Assembly: GCA_023423995.1 (NCBI GenBank)
Contig: JAFAEL010000038.1
Span: 1 to 13,753 of the forward strand
Reading direction: 5' to 3'
DNA: 13,753 nt
Source of the DNA: Pseudomonadota bacterium
GTDB lineage: Bacteria; Pseudomonadota; Alphaproteobacteria; Rhizobiales; Beijerinckiaceae
In this document: in pieces, positions 1 through 7,023 of the stretch
Layout of the letters: each line of letters opens with the position of its first letter
Numbering within the stretch: position 1 is the stretch's first letter
Position numbers and translations under genes: made by a program
The notes under the pieces: generated by a model
The model's database searches: none
Seen by the model: the letters and a program-made list of their open reading frames with translations, nothing else
What the model was told of the DNA's origin: nothing

Positions 1-1232
<1,232 letters not shown>

Positions 1233-1333
1233 GTGACTCGGGCGGCGCCGTCCAGGATCGCGCGCCGGCAGGGGCCGGGACTCACTGGAGCGCGGAAATC
1301 GGATTGCACCGCAAATAGCAGCGCGGGCCCTTT

Positions 1334-1370
1334 CCGCCAAGGGAAGGCGGCATCCTCACGCAGAGGATGC
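1334..1370 (-). other. Two adjoining hairpins at the hicB 3' end
   Basis: GCATCCT (1350-1356) pairs with AGGATGC (1364-1370) around a 7-base loop, and CCGCC (1334-1338) pairs with GGCGG (1346-1350) around another 7-base loop. They sit at the stop codon of hicB (1356-1358) and just after it. In the direction of hicAB transcription no U-run follows, so this is not a standard intrinsic terminator. It may slow or partly stop transcription before lepA, or protect the 3' end. The function is inferred. Confidence 0.3.
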
Positions 1371-1766
1371 GATTTTCTCGCGCGCCGCCGAGGCGAGGAA
1401 TGCCGAGCGCGTCAGCCCTCGCTCCCGGGCCGCTTCATCGATCGCCTCGAGGAGCCCGGCATCGAGCGACACGTTGGCCCGGACGGAACGCCCCGCATCG
1501 AGAAGCAGCGGAACGCTGGCCACGAGCGCGCCCGCTTCGAAGTCCTCCACGAACTCGGGATCCGCACGGATCGCTTCGAGGGAGCGTGCCGCGGGCGGGG
1601 CGAGCCCTGCAGCGACACGATCGCCCATCCACTCGCGCAACGCACGCGTGGCAGTGGCCAGCGCACCGTCCGCGGTATCGCCCATGGCGGTGCAGCCCGG
1701 GCAATCGGGAAAGCTCACTCCGAAGGCGCCTGGCTCCCCGTCGATGAGCGCGATGTACCGAGTCAT
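1356..1766 (-). CDS. hicB: HicB antitoxin from an internal start (nested in the fusion)
   Basis: An ATG at 1766 begins exactly where HicB family proteins begin (MTRYIALIDG) and is preceded by AGGAGG (complement of 1772-1777) with a 5-base spacer. This is a near-ideal ribosome binding site, better than the one of the full-length gene. The product would be 136 residues: N-terminal HicB domain 1-50, a Pro/Ala linker, then ribbon-helix-helix DNA-binding segment about 96-133. Free antitoxin in excess over the toxin-bearing fusion would fit known HicAB logic, where HicB neutralises HicA and represses the operon. Separate expression is inferred from the start signals only. Confidence 0.55.
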   Translation of the reverse strand: MTRYIALIDGEPGAFGVSFPDCPGCTAMGDTADGALATATRALREWMGDRVAAGLAPPAARSLEAIRADPEFVEDFEAGALVASVPLLLDAGRSVRANVSLDAGLLEAIDEAARERGLTRSAFLASAAREKIASSA

Positions 1767-1967
1767 CTCGGCCTCCTGCCAACCTGCCGCCCGAGCGATG
1801 GACCGCGCGACGCCCGGCGAGAGCGTCCGATGCCGGGGCACCATGATCTTGATACCCGGGCGGTCAGGATGGGCGAACTTGTCATGCTCGCCGCCACCCT
1901 CGTTGATCCAGCCATCCTGGTGCAGCCGGTCGACGACGCGCTTCCTGTTCGTCTCGGCCCTGGGCAC
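1356..1967 (-). CDS. HicA toxin-HicB antitoxin in-frame fusion
   Basis: Residues 1-63 (from the GTG at 1967) are HicA-like, the small mRNA interferase fold. They show DGW, GEHDKFAHP with the family's conserved His (His28), then IMVPRHRTLSPGVARSIARAAGW. After a 3-residue link (QEA) and a Glu comes MTRYIALIDGEPGAFGVSFPDCPGC, the HicB partial RNase-H-like domain, and a C-terminal ribbon-helix-helix segment (ANVSLDAGLLEAIDEAA...LTRSAFLASAA). No stop codon separates the two, and both are in one frame. TGA at 1977-1979 closes the frame upstream, leaving TTG 1973 or GTG 1967 as starts. GTG is preferred because GAGGG lies 6 bases before it. HicAB modules normally have two genes, so the fusion is unusual. 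HicB may also be made alone from an internal start at 1766. Family assignment is firm; the product form is uncertain. Confidence 0.85.
   Translation of the reverse strand: MPRAETNRKRVVDRLHQDGWINEGGGEHDKFAHPDRPGIKIMVPRHRTLSPGVARSIARAAGWQEAEMTRYIALIDGEPGAFGVSFPDCPGCTAMGDTADGALATATRALREWMGDRVAAGLAPPAARSLEAIRADPEFVEDFEAGALVASVPLLLDAGRSVRANVSLDAGLLEAIDEAARERGLTRSAFLASAAREKIASSA
1772..1777 (-). promoter_or_regulatory. Internal Shine-Dalgarno for hicB
   Basis: The minus strand reads AGGAGG, 5 bases before the ATG at 1766, inside the coding sequence of the HicA-HicB fusion. It supports independent translation of HicB and marks where a hicA/hicB gene boundary would normally lie. Confidence 0.6.
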
Positions 1968-1982
1968 CTGCAACCCTCATCT

Positions 1983-2018
1983 ATGCGCATATATATGCGC
2001 ATGAGGTAGGTTCGTCGA
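1983..2018 (-). promoter_or_regulatory. hicAB promoter with perfect 20-bp palindromic operator
   Basis: Bases 1983-2002 are a perfect 20-bp palindrome, ATGCGCATAT followed by its reverse complement. A second, outer inverted repeat, CCTCAT (1975-1980) and ATGAGG (2001-2006), surrounds it, offset by 2 bp. On the minus strand TATATA (1990-1995) at the palindrome centre could be the -10, with TCGACG (2013-2018) as a -35 at a 17-bp spacing; each matches 4 of 6 consensus bases. The palindrome ends 15 bp before the GTG start. HicB carries a ribbon-helix-helix domain, so it is the likely ligand, which would give autorepression. The palindrome is directly seen; promoter and ligand are inferred. Confidence 0.6.
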
Positions 2019-2124
2019 GATGCAGGGCTTCTTCGCGCCCGGCTCCGGTCAGCGCCTCCACCGGCCCAGGATCAGCTGCGCTGCGAGGGCCGCGCCTCCG
2101 CCTATGAACCCATCCTTCCTGCCG

Positions 2125-2553
2125 TCAGTGCAGCGGATAGCGGGCGAGAAGCTCGGCCGTGCGCTGGACGGTCTTGTCGTACCGGCAGGCGGCGATCGCC
2201 GTGCCCGTGCCGCTTCCGCTGTTCCACTCGATGACGGTGAGGTCGCCGCAATCGGCGTCCCGGAAGGCCGTCCAGGCCCGCTCGGAGACGAGGAGCGCCT
2301 GTCGCCAGGCCACCTTCTGCTCGGGCGTGCGGTCGGAATCCTTCTCGATGATCGAGATCGCCTTCCTGTACGCGTCGTTCAGCCGCTTGTCGGCCCCCGC
2401 GGCCGCCGTCTCCATGCAGGCGGCGATCTGCGGCGTGCCGAAGGACGGATCGGTGCAGAGCTTGGCGGAAGGCTGCTCGGCCAGGGCAGGCCCGGCCGCA
2501 GAGAGAAAGAGCCCCAGGACCACCCCGCGGCAGAGAGCCGTCATGCCGCTCAC
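2125..2553 (-). CDS. Secreted DUF1311 / LprI-like protein (second copy)
   Basis: A protein of 142 residues with a signal peptide (TALCRGVVLGLFLSAAGPALA, cut near ALA-EQ), so probably periplasmic. The rest is the DUF1311 fold: CTDPSFGTPQIAACME, ADKRLNDAYRKA, then SERAWTAFRDADC and a closing CRYDKTVQRTAELL. The family includes the LprI lysozyme inhibitor of mycobacteria, but most members have no known role. The GTG start at 2553 overlaps the stop of the upstream YbjQ gene by 4 bp (GTGA), which suggests coupled translation; an ATG at 2544 is the alternative start. It is a paralogue of the gene at 2921-3340, with the same RAW-AFRDA-C and CR-D-T-QRTA-L pattern. Confidence 0.85.
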   Translation of the reverse strand: MSGMTALCRGVVLGLFLSAAGPALAEQPSAKLCTDPSFGTPQIAACMETAAAGADKRLNDAYRKAISIIEKDSDRTPEQKVAWRQALLVSERAWTAFRDADCGDLTVIEWNSGSGTGTAIAACRYDKTVQRTAELLARYPLH

Positions 2554-2885
2554 CGCGCGAACCCTCCCTCGGTTTCCACCACGGCGGCCGTGCCGTAGGC
2601 GACCGCCTCCAGCATGTTCTGGTCCGTCTCGGCGGAATCGAAGCGCATCGTCAGGATGGCGTTCGCGCCCATCTGGGCGGCGTTCTGGGCCATGCGGTCG
2701 ATGGCCTGGCTGCGCGCCTCCTCGAGCAGCCCGCTATATTCGTTGATCTCGCCGCCCATGATCGAGCGCAGGCCGGCCGCGATGTTGCCGACGGCGCCCC
2801 GGCTGCGGACGACGGCGCCGAAACAGGGGCCGCGCACCTCGCGGACCCGGCATCCCGGTATGGTCTCGGTGGTGACGATGATCAC
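2550..2885 (-). CDS. YbjQ / UPF0145 family protein
   Basis: A protein of 111 residues with no signal peptide, matching the YbjQ (UPF0145, DUF74) family. MIIVTTETIPGCRVREVRGPC is the typical start, followed by GNIAAGLRSIMGGEINEYSGLL, EARSQAIDRMAQNAAQMGANAIL and the closing GTAAVV. Family members form small cytoplasmic oligomers sometimes called heavy-metal-binding; no reaction is established. The start is GTG at 2885, with AAGGAG 8-9 bases upstream. It lies 35 bp after one DUF1311 gene and overlaps the next by 4 bp. A cytoplasmic protein between two exported paralogues is odd for a functional operon. Confidence 0.87.
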   Translation of the reverse strand: MIIVTTETIPGCRVREVRGPCFGAVVRSRGAVGNIAAGLRSIMGGEINEYSGLLEEARSQAIDRMAQNAAQMGANAILTMRFDSAETDQNMLEAVAYGTAAVVETEGGFAR

Positions 2886-2920
2886 GGGCTCTTCTCCTTA
2901 TCGAGTGGGGGGAAGCGGCA

Positions 2921-3340
2921 TCACGGCGTGCAGGAGAGGTCCCCGCCCGGGCACCTGATCTGCGCCTTGAGATCCGCCGTCCGCTGGCGGGTGAGGTCGG
3001 TCCTGCACAGGCCGATGAGCATGGGGGCGATGGTGCCGGAGGCGGCCGGATCGGCGGGGTCGTAGCCGGTGCGCAGGTTGCACTCGGCATCCCGGAACGC
3101 GATCCAGGCCCGCTGGGCGGCGACGAGGTTGCGCTGCCCGGCGCCATCGAGCTTGGCGCGGAGCTCGCCATAGGTGCGGTTGAGCTCCGCATCGGCCTTC
3201 GCGAAGGCCTCGGCGACGCAGCGATTCGCCTCCATCTGGTTGGGCATGTCCCCGCAGCGGCCGGGATCCTGCGCCCTGGCGCCGCCCGCCGAGAGGAGCA
3301 GGGCTGCAAGCCCCGCCGCGAACGCGCTGGTCGTCTTCAT
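2921..3340 (-). CDS. Secreted DUF1311 / LprI-like protein (first copy)
   Basis: A protein of 139 residues. The signal peptide MKTTSAFAAGLAALLLSAGG is cut after ARA. The mature part has the DUF1311 pattern: CGDMPNQMEANRCVAEAFAKADAELNRTY, then QRAWIAFRDAEC and CRTDLTRQRTADL, ending in an extra Cys pair (Cys130, Cys137). It is probably a periplasmic protein stabilised by disulfides; lysozyme inhibition is known for the LprI branch only and is not shown here. The ATG at 3340 overlaps the stop of the protease-like gene by one base (TGATG), so the two are probably translationally coupled. The frame stays open far upstream, but the signal peptide fixes this start. Confidence 0.88.
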   Translation of the reverse strand: MKTTSAFAAGLAALLLSAGGARAQDPGRCGDMPNQMEANRCVAEAFAKADAELNRTYGELRAKLDGAGQRNLVAAQRAWIAFRDAECNLRTGYDPADPAASGTIAPMLIGLCRTDLTRQRTADLKAQIRCPGGDLSCTP

Positions 3341-4428
3341 CAAGGTCCTCCGAGGGGGCGGAAGCCGAAGAAGCCGCCTTCGGCGTCGTAGAGAAGGTCG
3401 AACCCGTTCAGCACATGCAGGCCCGTATTCACGAAGGGGTCCGGCCGCGTGGTGTTGAGGTGGATGCCGCTCGGCGCGAGCGGCGAGGCGTCGTCGCCGA
3501 CGATGATCGTGTAGGAGGCGGCCGGCTCGGACGGGCTTGCGCCCGGGAACGTGAAGGCGAGCCGCGTGGCTGCCAGAAGGCCCTTGCCGGTCGGGTCCAG
3601 GGCATCCGCGACGGCCGCTTTGGGCAGCGTCAGGAACATCGCCGTGACGCCGGTGTCGAGCAGGGCCCGGCCGCAGGCGGGGGTGCCTTCGTTCACGCGG
3701 ATGCAGACGGGCACGCCCTGCCACTCGCCCGCGATGGACGGGTGCGGATCGAGCTTCACGACGCGGAAGCCGCCCTGCGCGTCGGCCGGCCCGAGGCCGA
3801 CCTGGATGCCCTCGCGGGTGAGGACATAGCCGCGATGGAGCGGCTGCGATCCGCCCGGGGCGACGTTCAGGAGGGGATTGGTCTCGGGCGTGCTCTCGGA
3901 CTGGCTGTCGTATTCCCGGCCGAAGCCGATCCCCATCATGGCGACTCGCCCCGGCCTGTCCTCCGGCGTGCAGTCTCGTGCCGATTTCGTGCACTCGATT
4001 CGGTCGACCGCGAGGACCGGGATGGGCGCGGTCGTTACCCGCGCGCCATTCCGTCCGGAAACCGTGACCGGGACCGTCACCCAGCTTCCCACCATGATCC
4101 GGCCGGAGCTCGAATAGGTCAGGCGACCGGGCCTCGCGGGCAGGCGATCGACATTCGGGATGCGGCTCGCCGAAACGACGATCCCGGTCGAGCCCGTATC
4201 GGTCAGGACCGGGTGCATCTCGCCGCCGAAGGAGAGCCCGAGCCGCGGCGACGCTTTCATTTCGGCCCCAGGGGCAGGAGCGTTGAGAAAGGGCAGGAAG
4301 GTTCTGGCCCGGCCGTCCGCGAAACCCGGCGCCGGCGATGCGGCCGCCGGGAGGCTCGCGACCGCCGAGAGGAGGAGAGGCAGCACTATCCCGAAGGGAA
4401 ATCGGCAGGAGCGATCGAGCATGGCCAT
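3340..4428 (-). CDS. Secreted pepsin-like aspartic protease family protein
   Basis: A protein of 362 residues with a signal peptide (FPFGIVLPLLLSAVASLPAA, cut near AAA/ASP). Two aspartic-protease motifs are visible: LTDTGSTGIVVSA (DTGS about residues 77-80) and ALLDTGVTAMFL (DTG about 258-260). This is one per lobe, as in pepsins rather than single-lobe retropepsins. GIGFGREYD and the near-C-terminal VLNGFDLLYDAEGGFFGF resemble the flap-side and closing strands of that fold. Four Cys (ECTKSARDC, VCIRVNEGTPAC) could form disulfides in the periplasm. Proteolytic activity is inferred from the motifs. Starts available are GTG 4431, ATG 4428 and ATG 4422; no clear Shine-Dalgarno chooses between them. 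The stop overlaps the next gene (TGATG). Confidence 0.75.
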   Translation of the reverse strand: MAMLDRSCRFPFGIVLPLLLSAVASLPAAASPAPGFADGRARTFLPFLNAPAPGAEMKASPRLGLSFGGEMHPVLTDTGSTGIVVSASRIPNVDRLPARPGRLTYSSSGRIMVGSWVTVPVTVSGRNGARVTTAPIPVLAVDRIECTKSARDCTPEDRPGRVAMMGIGFGREYDSQSESTPETNPLLNVAPGGSQPLHRGYVLTREGIQVGLGPADAQGGFRVVKLDPHPSIAGEWQGVPVCIRVNEGTPACGRALLDTGVTAMFLTLPKAAVADALDPTGKGLLAATRLAFTFPGASPSEPAASYTIIVGDDASPLAPSGIHLNTTRPDPFVNTGLHVLNGFDLLYDAEGGFFGFRPLGGP

Positions 4429-4589
4429 CACGAAGGGGCTCAGGCTAATCGCCCCGATCGCCCGGAGGTTCGCGCCCGGTCTTCCCGGATGGACAACCGC
4501 GCCGTAACCGGACCTCGCGACTTGTCGGCATCACGGGCTGCCCGGCGAACGACATGCCGCGCCCAACCGGCATCCAGGAGGTCGCGGAC

Positions 4590-4880
4590 CTACCGGATGT
4601 CGGCTCCCGTGATGCCCTGCGGCAGCGGATCGTAGCTGTTCACGCTGTCGCCATAGCCGCCGGGCGCGCCGAAGAAGCCGGCGACGCCCGTGGGATCGGA
4701 TTGCACGGGGCCGCTTGCGTCGGGACCGTTCGGGCCTCGCACGCCGAGGCGCCGCTCGACCTGATCGTAGCGGCGCAGGTCCTGCTGGATCGGGACCGCG
4801 CGGCCCGATTGCGCCAATGCGGCGCCGATGGTCGTCGCGAGCGCGAGGATCGGGACGATCGCGAGATGAGAAAACCGCAT
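4590..4880 (-). CDS. Small secreted protein of unknown function
   Basis: A protein of 96 residues that I do not recognise. It has a clear signal peptide (MRFSHLAIVPILALATTIGA, cut after ALA-Q), then a charged stretch (IQQDLRRYDQVERRLGVRG) and a Gly/Pro/Asp-rich, probably unstructured tail (GPNGPDASGPVQ, GFFGAPGGYGDSVNSYDPLP). There is no Cys in the mature part and no membrane segment. The ATG at 4880 is well supported by GGAGG with a 5-base spacer. The frame is open further upstream, but there is no reason to prefer an earlier start. It shares its upstream region with the divergent phosphatase gene and lies 161 bp before the protease-like gene on the same strand. Confidence 0.7.
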   Translation of the reverse strand: MRFSHLAIVPILALATTIGAALAQSGRAVPIQQDLRRYDQVERRLGVRGPNGPDASGPVQSDPTGVAGFFGAPGGYGDSVNSYDPLPQGITGADIR

Positions 4881-4982
4881 GATGCCCTCCAGCGCCGCAG
4901 GCCGCCCGAGCCACCGGCGCGGTGCCGCCAATCCTTCGAACGCGCCCGGCCGGCCCGGGTTCGAGGGCCTGGGCGGTGGAAG

Positions 4983-4998
4983 TGTTACAGTAGTGACA
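4983..4998 (+). promoter_or_regulatory. Inverted repeat upstream of the PhoX-family gene
   Basis: TGTTAC (4983-4988) and GTGACA (4993-4998) form an imperfect inverted repeat (5 of 6 pairs) with a 4-base spacer, in a locally AT-richer stretch 44 bp before the ATG at 5042. TGT-AC half-sites recall PhoB sites, but the repeat is not the 11-bp-period direct repeat expected of a Pho box. It is a candidate regulator site for the phosphatase, the divergent small gene, or both. Confidence 0.25.
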
Positions 4999-5041
4999 TG
5001 GAACCTTTCTAATGCGCTGCCCAGGCGAACAGGGCACGACG

Positions 5042-7009
5042 ATGAGCGACACGGCAGAGCGCATGCGGGCGGCGGATCTGGAGGATTCCGGAGATGCCGG
5101 CATCAACCCGACCGAGAACCCCACGATGGGCGACATGATCGCCGCCCGCTTCAACCGCCGCGACCTGTTCCGCGGCGCCATGGCCGTGACGGCCATCTCG
5201 GCCACGATCGGCACCAAGGCGCTCGCCGCGAACGGGCAGCCCGCCAGGACTATCCCGGCCGCATCCTTCGACTTCAAGGAGATCGAGGCCGGCGTGGACG
5301 GGACGCACCATGTCGCGGAGGGCTATGATGCGCAGGTCCTTCTGCGCTGGGGCGACCCGATCTTCCCCGATGCGCCCGAGTTCGATCCGCTGAACCAGAG
5401 CGCCGAGAAGCAGGCGCGCCAATTCGGCTACAATTCCGACTTCGTCGGCTACATCCCGATCGAGGGATCGAGCGAGCACGGGCTCCTCGTCGTGAACCAC
5501 GAATACACGAACGAGGAACTGATGTTTCCGGGCGTCGGCGTCCAGGACGCCAAGGATGCCGGATTCGCCAAGATGACGAGGGACCTCGTCGACATCGAGA
5601 TGGCGGCGCACGGCGGCGCCGTGGTCGAGATCCGGCGCGGGGGCGGGCGCTGGTCGGTCGTGCGGGACAGCCGCTACAACCGCCGCATCACGGCCGAGAC
5701 CCCGATGGAGATCACCGGGCCGGCCGCCGGGCACGACCGCATGAAGACCACCGCCGATGCGAGCGGGCGGCGGGTCGCCGGCATGGTCAACAACTGCGCC
5801 GGCGGCGTGACGCCCTGGGGCACGTGGCTGACCTGCGAGGAGAACTTCAACGGCTATTTCTGGTCGAAGCTGCCGGACGGCCATGCCGAGGCCGCGAATT
5901 ACAAGCGGTACGGCATCGGCAGGCCGGCCTATGCCTGGGGCAAGTTCCACGACCGCTTCGACCTGTCGAAGGAGCCGAACGAGGCGAACCGCTTCGGCTG
6001 GGTGGTCGAGATCGACCCGTTCAACCCCGATTTCGTGCCGAGGAAGCGCACCGCGCTCGGCCGCACGAAGCACGAAGGGGCGGCCGGCATCACCAACCGG
6101 GATGGCCGCTACGTGATCTATCTCGGCGACGACGAGCGATTCGACTACGTCTACAAGTTCGTGACCGCGGGCCGCGTCGACCCGCAGGACAGGGCCGCCA
6201 ATCTCGGCCTCCTCGACGAAGGCACGCTCTACGTCGCCAAGTACAATCCGGACGGCACCGGTACGTGGCTGCCGCTCGTCCATGGCCAGGGGCCGCTCAC
6301 GGATCGAAACGGCTTCGGCAGCCAGGCCGACGTGCTGATCGAGACCCGCCGGGCCGGCGACGTTCTCGGCGCGACCAAGATGGACCGGCCCGAGGACGTC
6401 GAGGCGAACCCGGTCACGAACCGCGTCTACGTCATGCTCACCAACAACACCCGGCGTAACGCCGAGCAGGTCGACGCCGCCAATCCGCGGGCGAAGAACG
6501 CCTTCGGGCATATCGTCGAGATGGTGCCGGAGGGCGGCGACCACGCCGCCACGAGCTTCCGCTGGGAGGTGCTCGTCCGCTGCGGCGACCCCTCGATCAA
6601 GGATGTCGGCGCGACCTTCTCGTCGGAGACCACGAAGAACGGCTGGTTCGGCATGCCGGACAATTGCGCCATCGATTCCAAGGGCCGGCTCTGGATCGCC
6701 ACCGACGGCAACAGCCAGAAGGCGACCGGTCGGGCCGACGGGCTCTGGGCGATGGAGACGGAGGGCGAGCTGCGCGGCACGTCCCGGCACTTCTTCCGCG
6801 TGCCCGTGGGCGCCGAGATGTGCGGCCCCTTCTTCACGCCGAACGACGAGACGCTGTTCCTCGCCGTGCAGCATCCGGGAGAGGCGGAAGAGGGACAACC
6901 CGCAACCTTCGAGAACCCGAACACGCGCTGGCCGGACTTCCAGGAGAACATGCCGCCGCGCCCCTCGGTCGTGGTCGTCACCAGGAAGGGCGGCGGCAGG
7001 ATCGCGTAG
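5042..7009 (+). CDS. PhoX-family alkaline phosphatase (DUF839), Tat-exported
   Basis: A protein of 655 residues, the usual PhoX length. It has a twin-arginine signal: NRRDLFRG (residues 38-45) followed by a hydrophobic run (AMAVTAISATIGT) and a cut near ALAAN. Family marks are GYIPIEGSSEHGLLVVNHEYTN, NNCAGGVTPWGTWLTCEENFNGYF, YVYKFV, MDRPEDVE and GMPDNCAIDSKGRLWIATDG. PhoX enzymes are periplasmic Ca/Fe phosphatases that release phosphate from organic phosphoesters. Cys265 in TCEENF lies where the characterised enzyme has a metal-binding Cys (from memory, unchecked). ATG 5042 (MSDTAER) is chosen over ATG 5012 because AGGG lies 8 bases before it and the longer N-terminus looks like leader sequence. 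It converges with the LysR gene, with 13 bp between stops. Confidence 0.93.
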   Translation: MSDTAERMRAADLEDSGDAGINPTENPTMGDMIAARFNRRDLFRGAMAVTAISATIGTKALAANGQPARTIPAASFDFKEIEAGVDGTHHVAEGYDAQVLLRWGDPIFPDAPEFDPLNQSAEKQARQFGYNSDFVGYIPIEGSSEHGLLVVNHEYTNEELMFPGVGVQDAKDAGFAKMTRDLVDIEMAAHGGAVVEIRRGGGRWSVVRDSRYNRRITAETPMEITGPAAGHDRMKTTADASGRRVAGMVNNCAGGVTPWGTWLTCEENFNGYFWSKLPDGHAEAANYKRYGIGRPAYAWGKFHDRFDLSKEPNEANRFGWVVEIDPFNPDFVPRKRTALGRTKHEGAAGITNRDGRYVIYLGDDERFDYVYKFVTAGRVDPQDRAANLGLLDEGTLYVAKYNPDGTGTWLPLVHGQGPLTDRNGFGSQADVLIETRRAGDVLGATKMDRPEDVEANPVTNRVYVMLTNNTRRNAEQVDAANPRAKNAFGHIVEMVPEGGDHAATSFRWEVLVRCGDPSIKDVGATFSSETTKNGWFGMPDNCAIDSKGRLWIATDGNSQKATGRADGLWAMETEGELRGTSRHFFRVPVGAEMCGPFFTPNDETLFLAVQHPGEAEEGQPATFENPNTRWPDFQENMPPRPSVVVVTRKGGGRIA

Positions 7010-7011
7010 GC

Positions 7012-7023
7012 GGCCCGCGGGCC
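7012..7023. other. GC-only perfect palindrome between convergent genes
   Basis: GGCCCGCGGGCC is a perfect 12-bp palindrome lying between the stop of the phosphatase gene (7009) and the stop of the LysR gene (7023-7025). It could fold on either transcript and serve as a shared 3' end. No T-run follows on either strand, so intrinsic termination is doubtful. Confidence 0.3.

Noticed and set aside
1760..1785. Frameshift or broken toxin-antitoxin gene
   Set aside because: Both domains are in the same frame with a short linker and intact motifs, so nothing points to a frameshift; fusion or stop loss explains it.
4983..5000. Canonical Pho box before the PhoX-family gene
   Set aside because: Pho boxes are direct repeats with an 11-bp period; here TGTTAC and GTGACA form an inverted repeat, and on the minus strand the two TGT triplets are 9 bp apart. 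Kept only as a low-confidence regulatory site.
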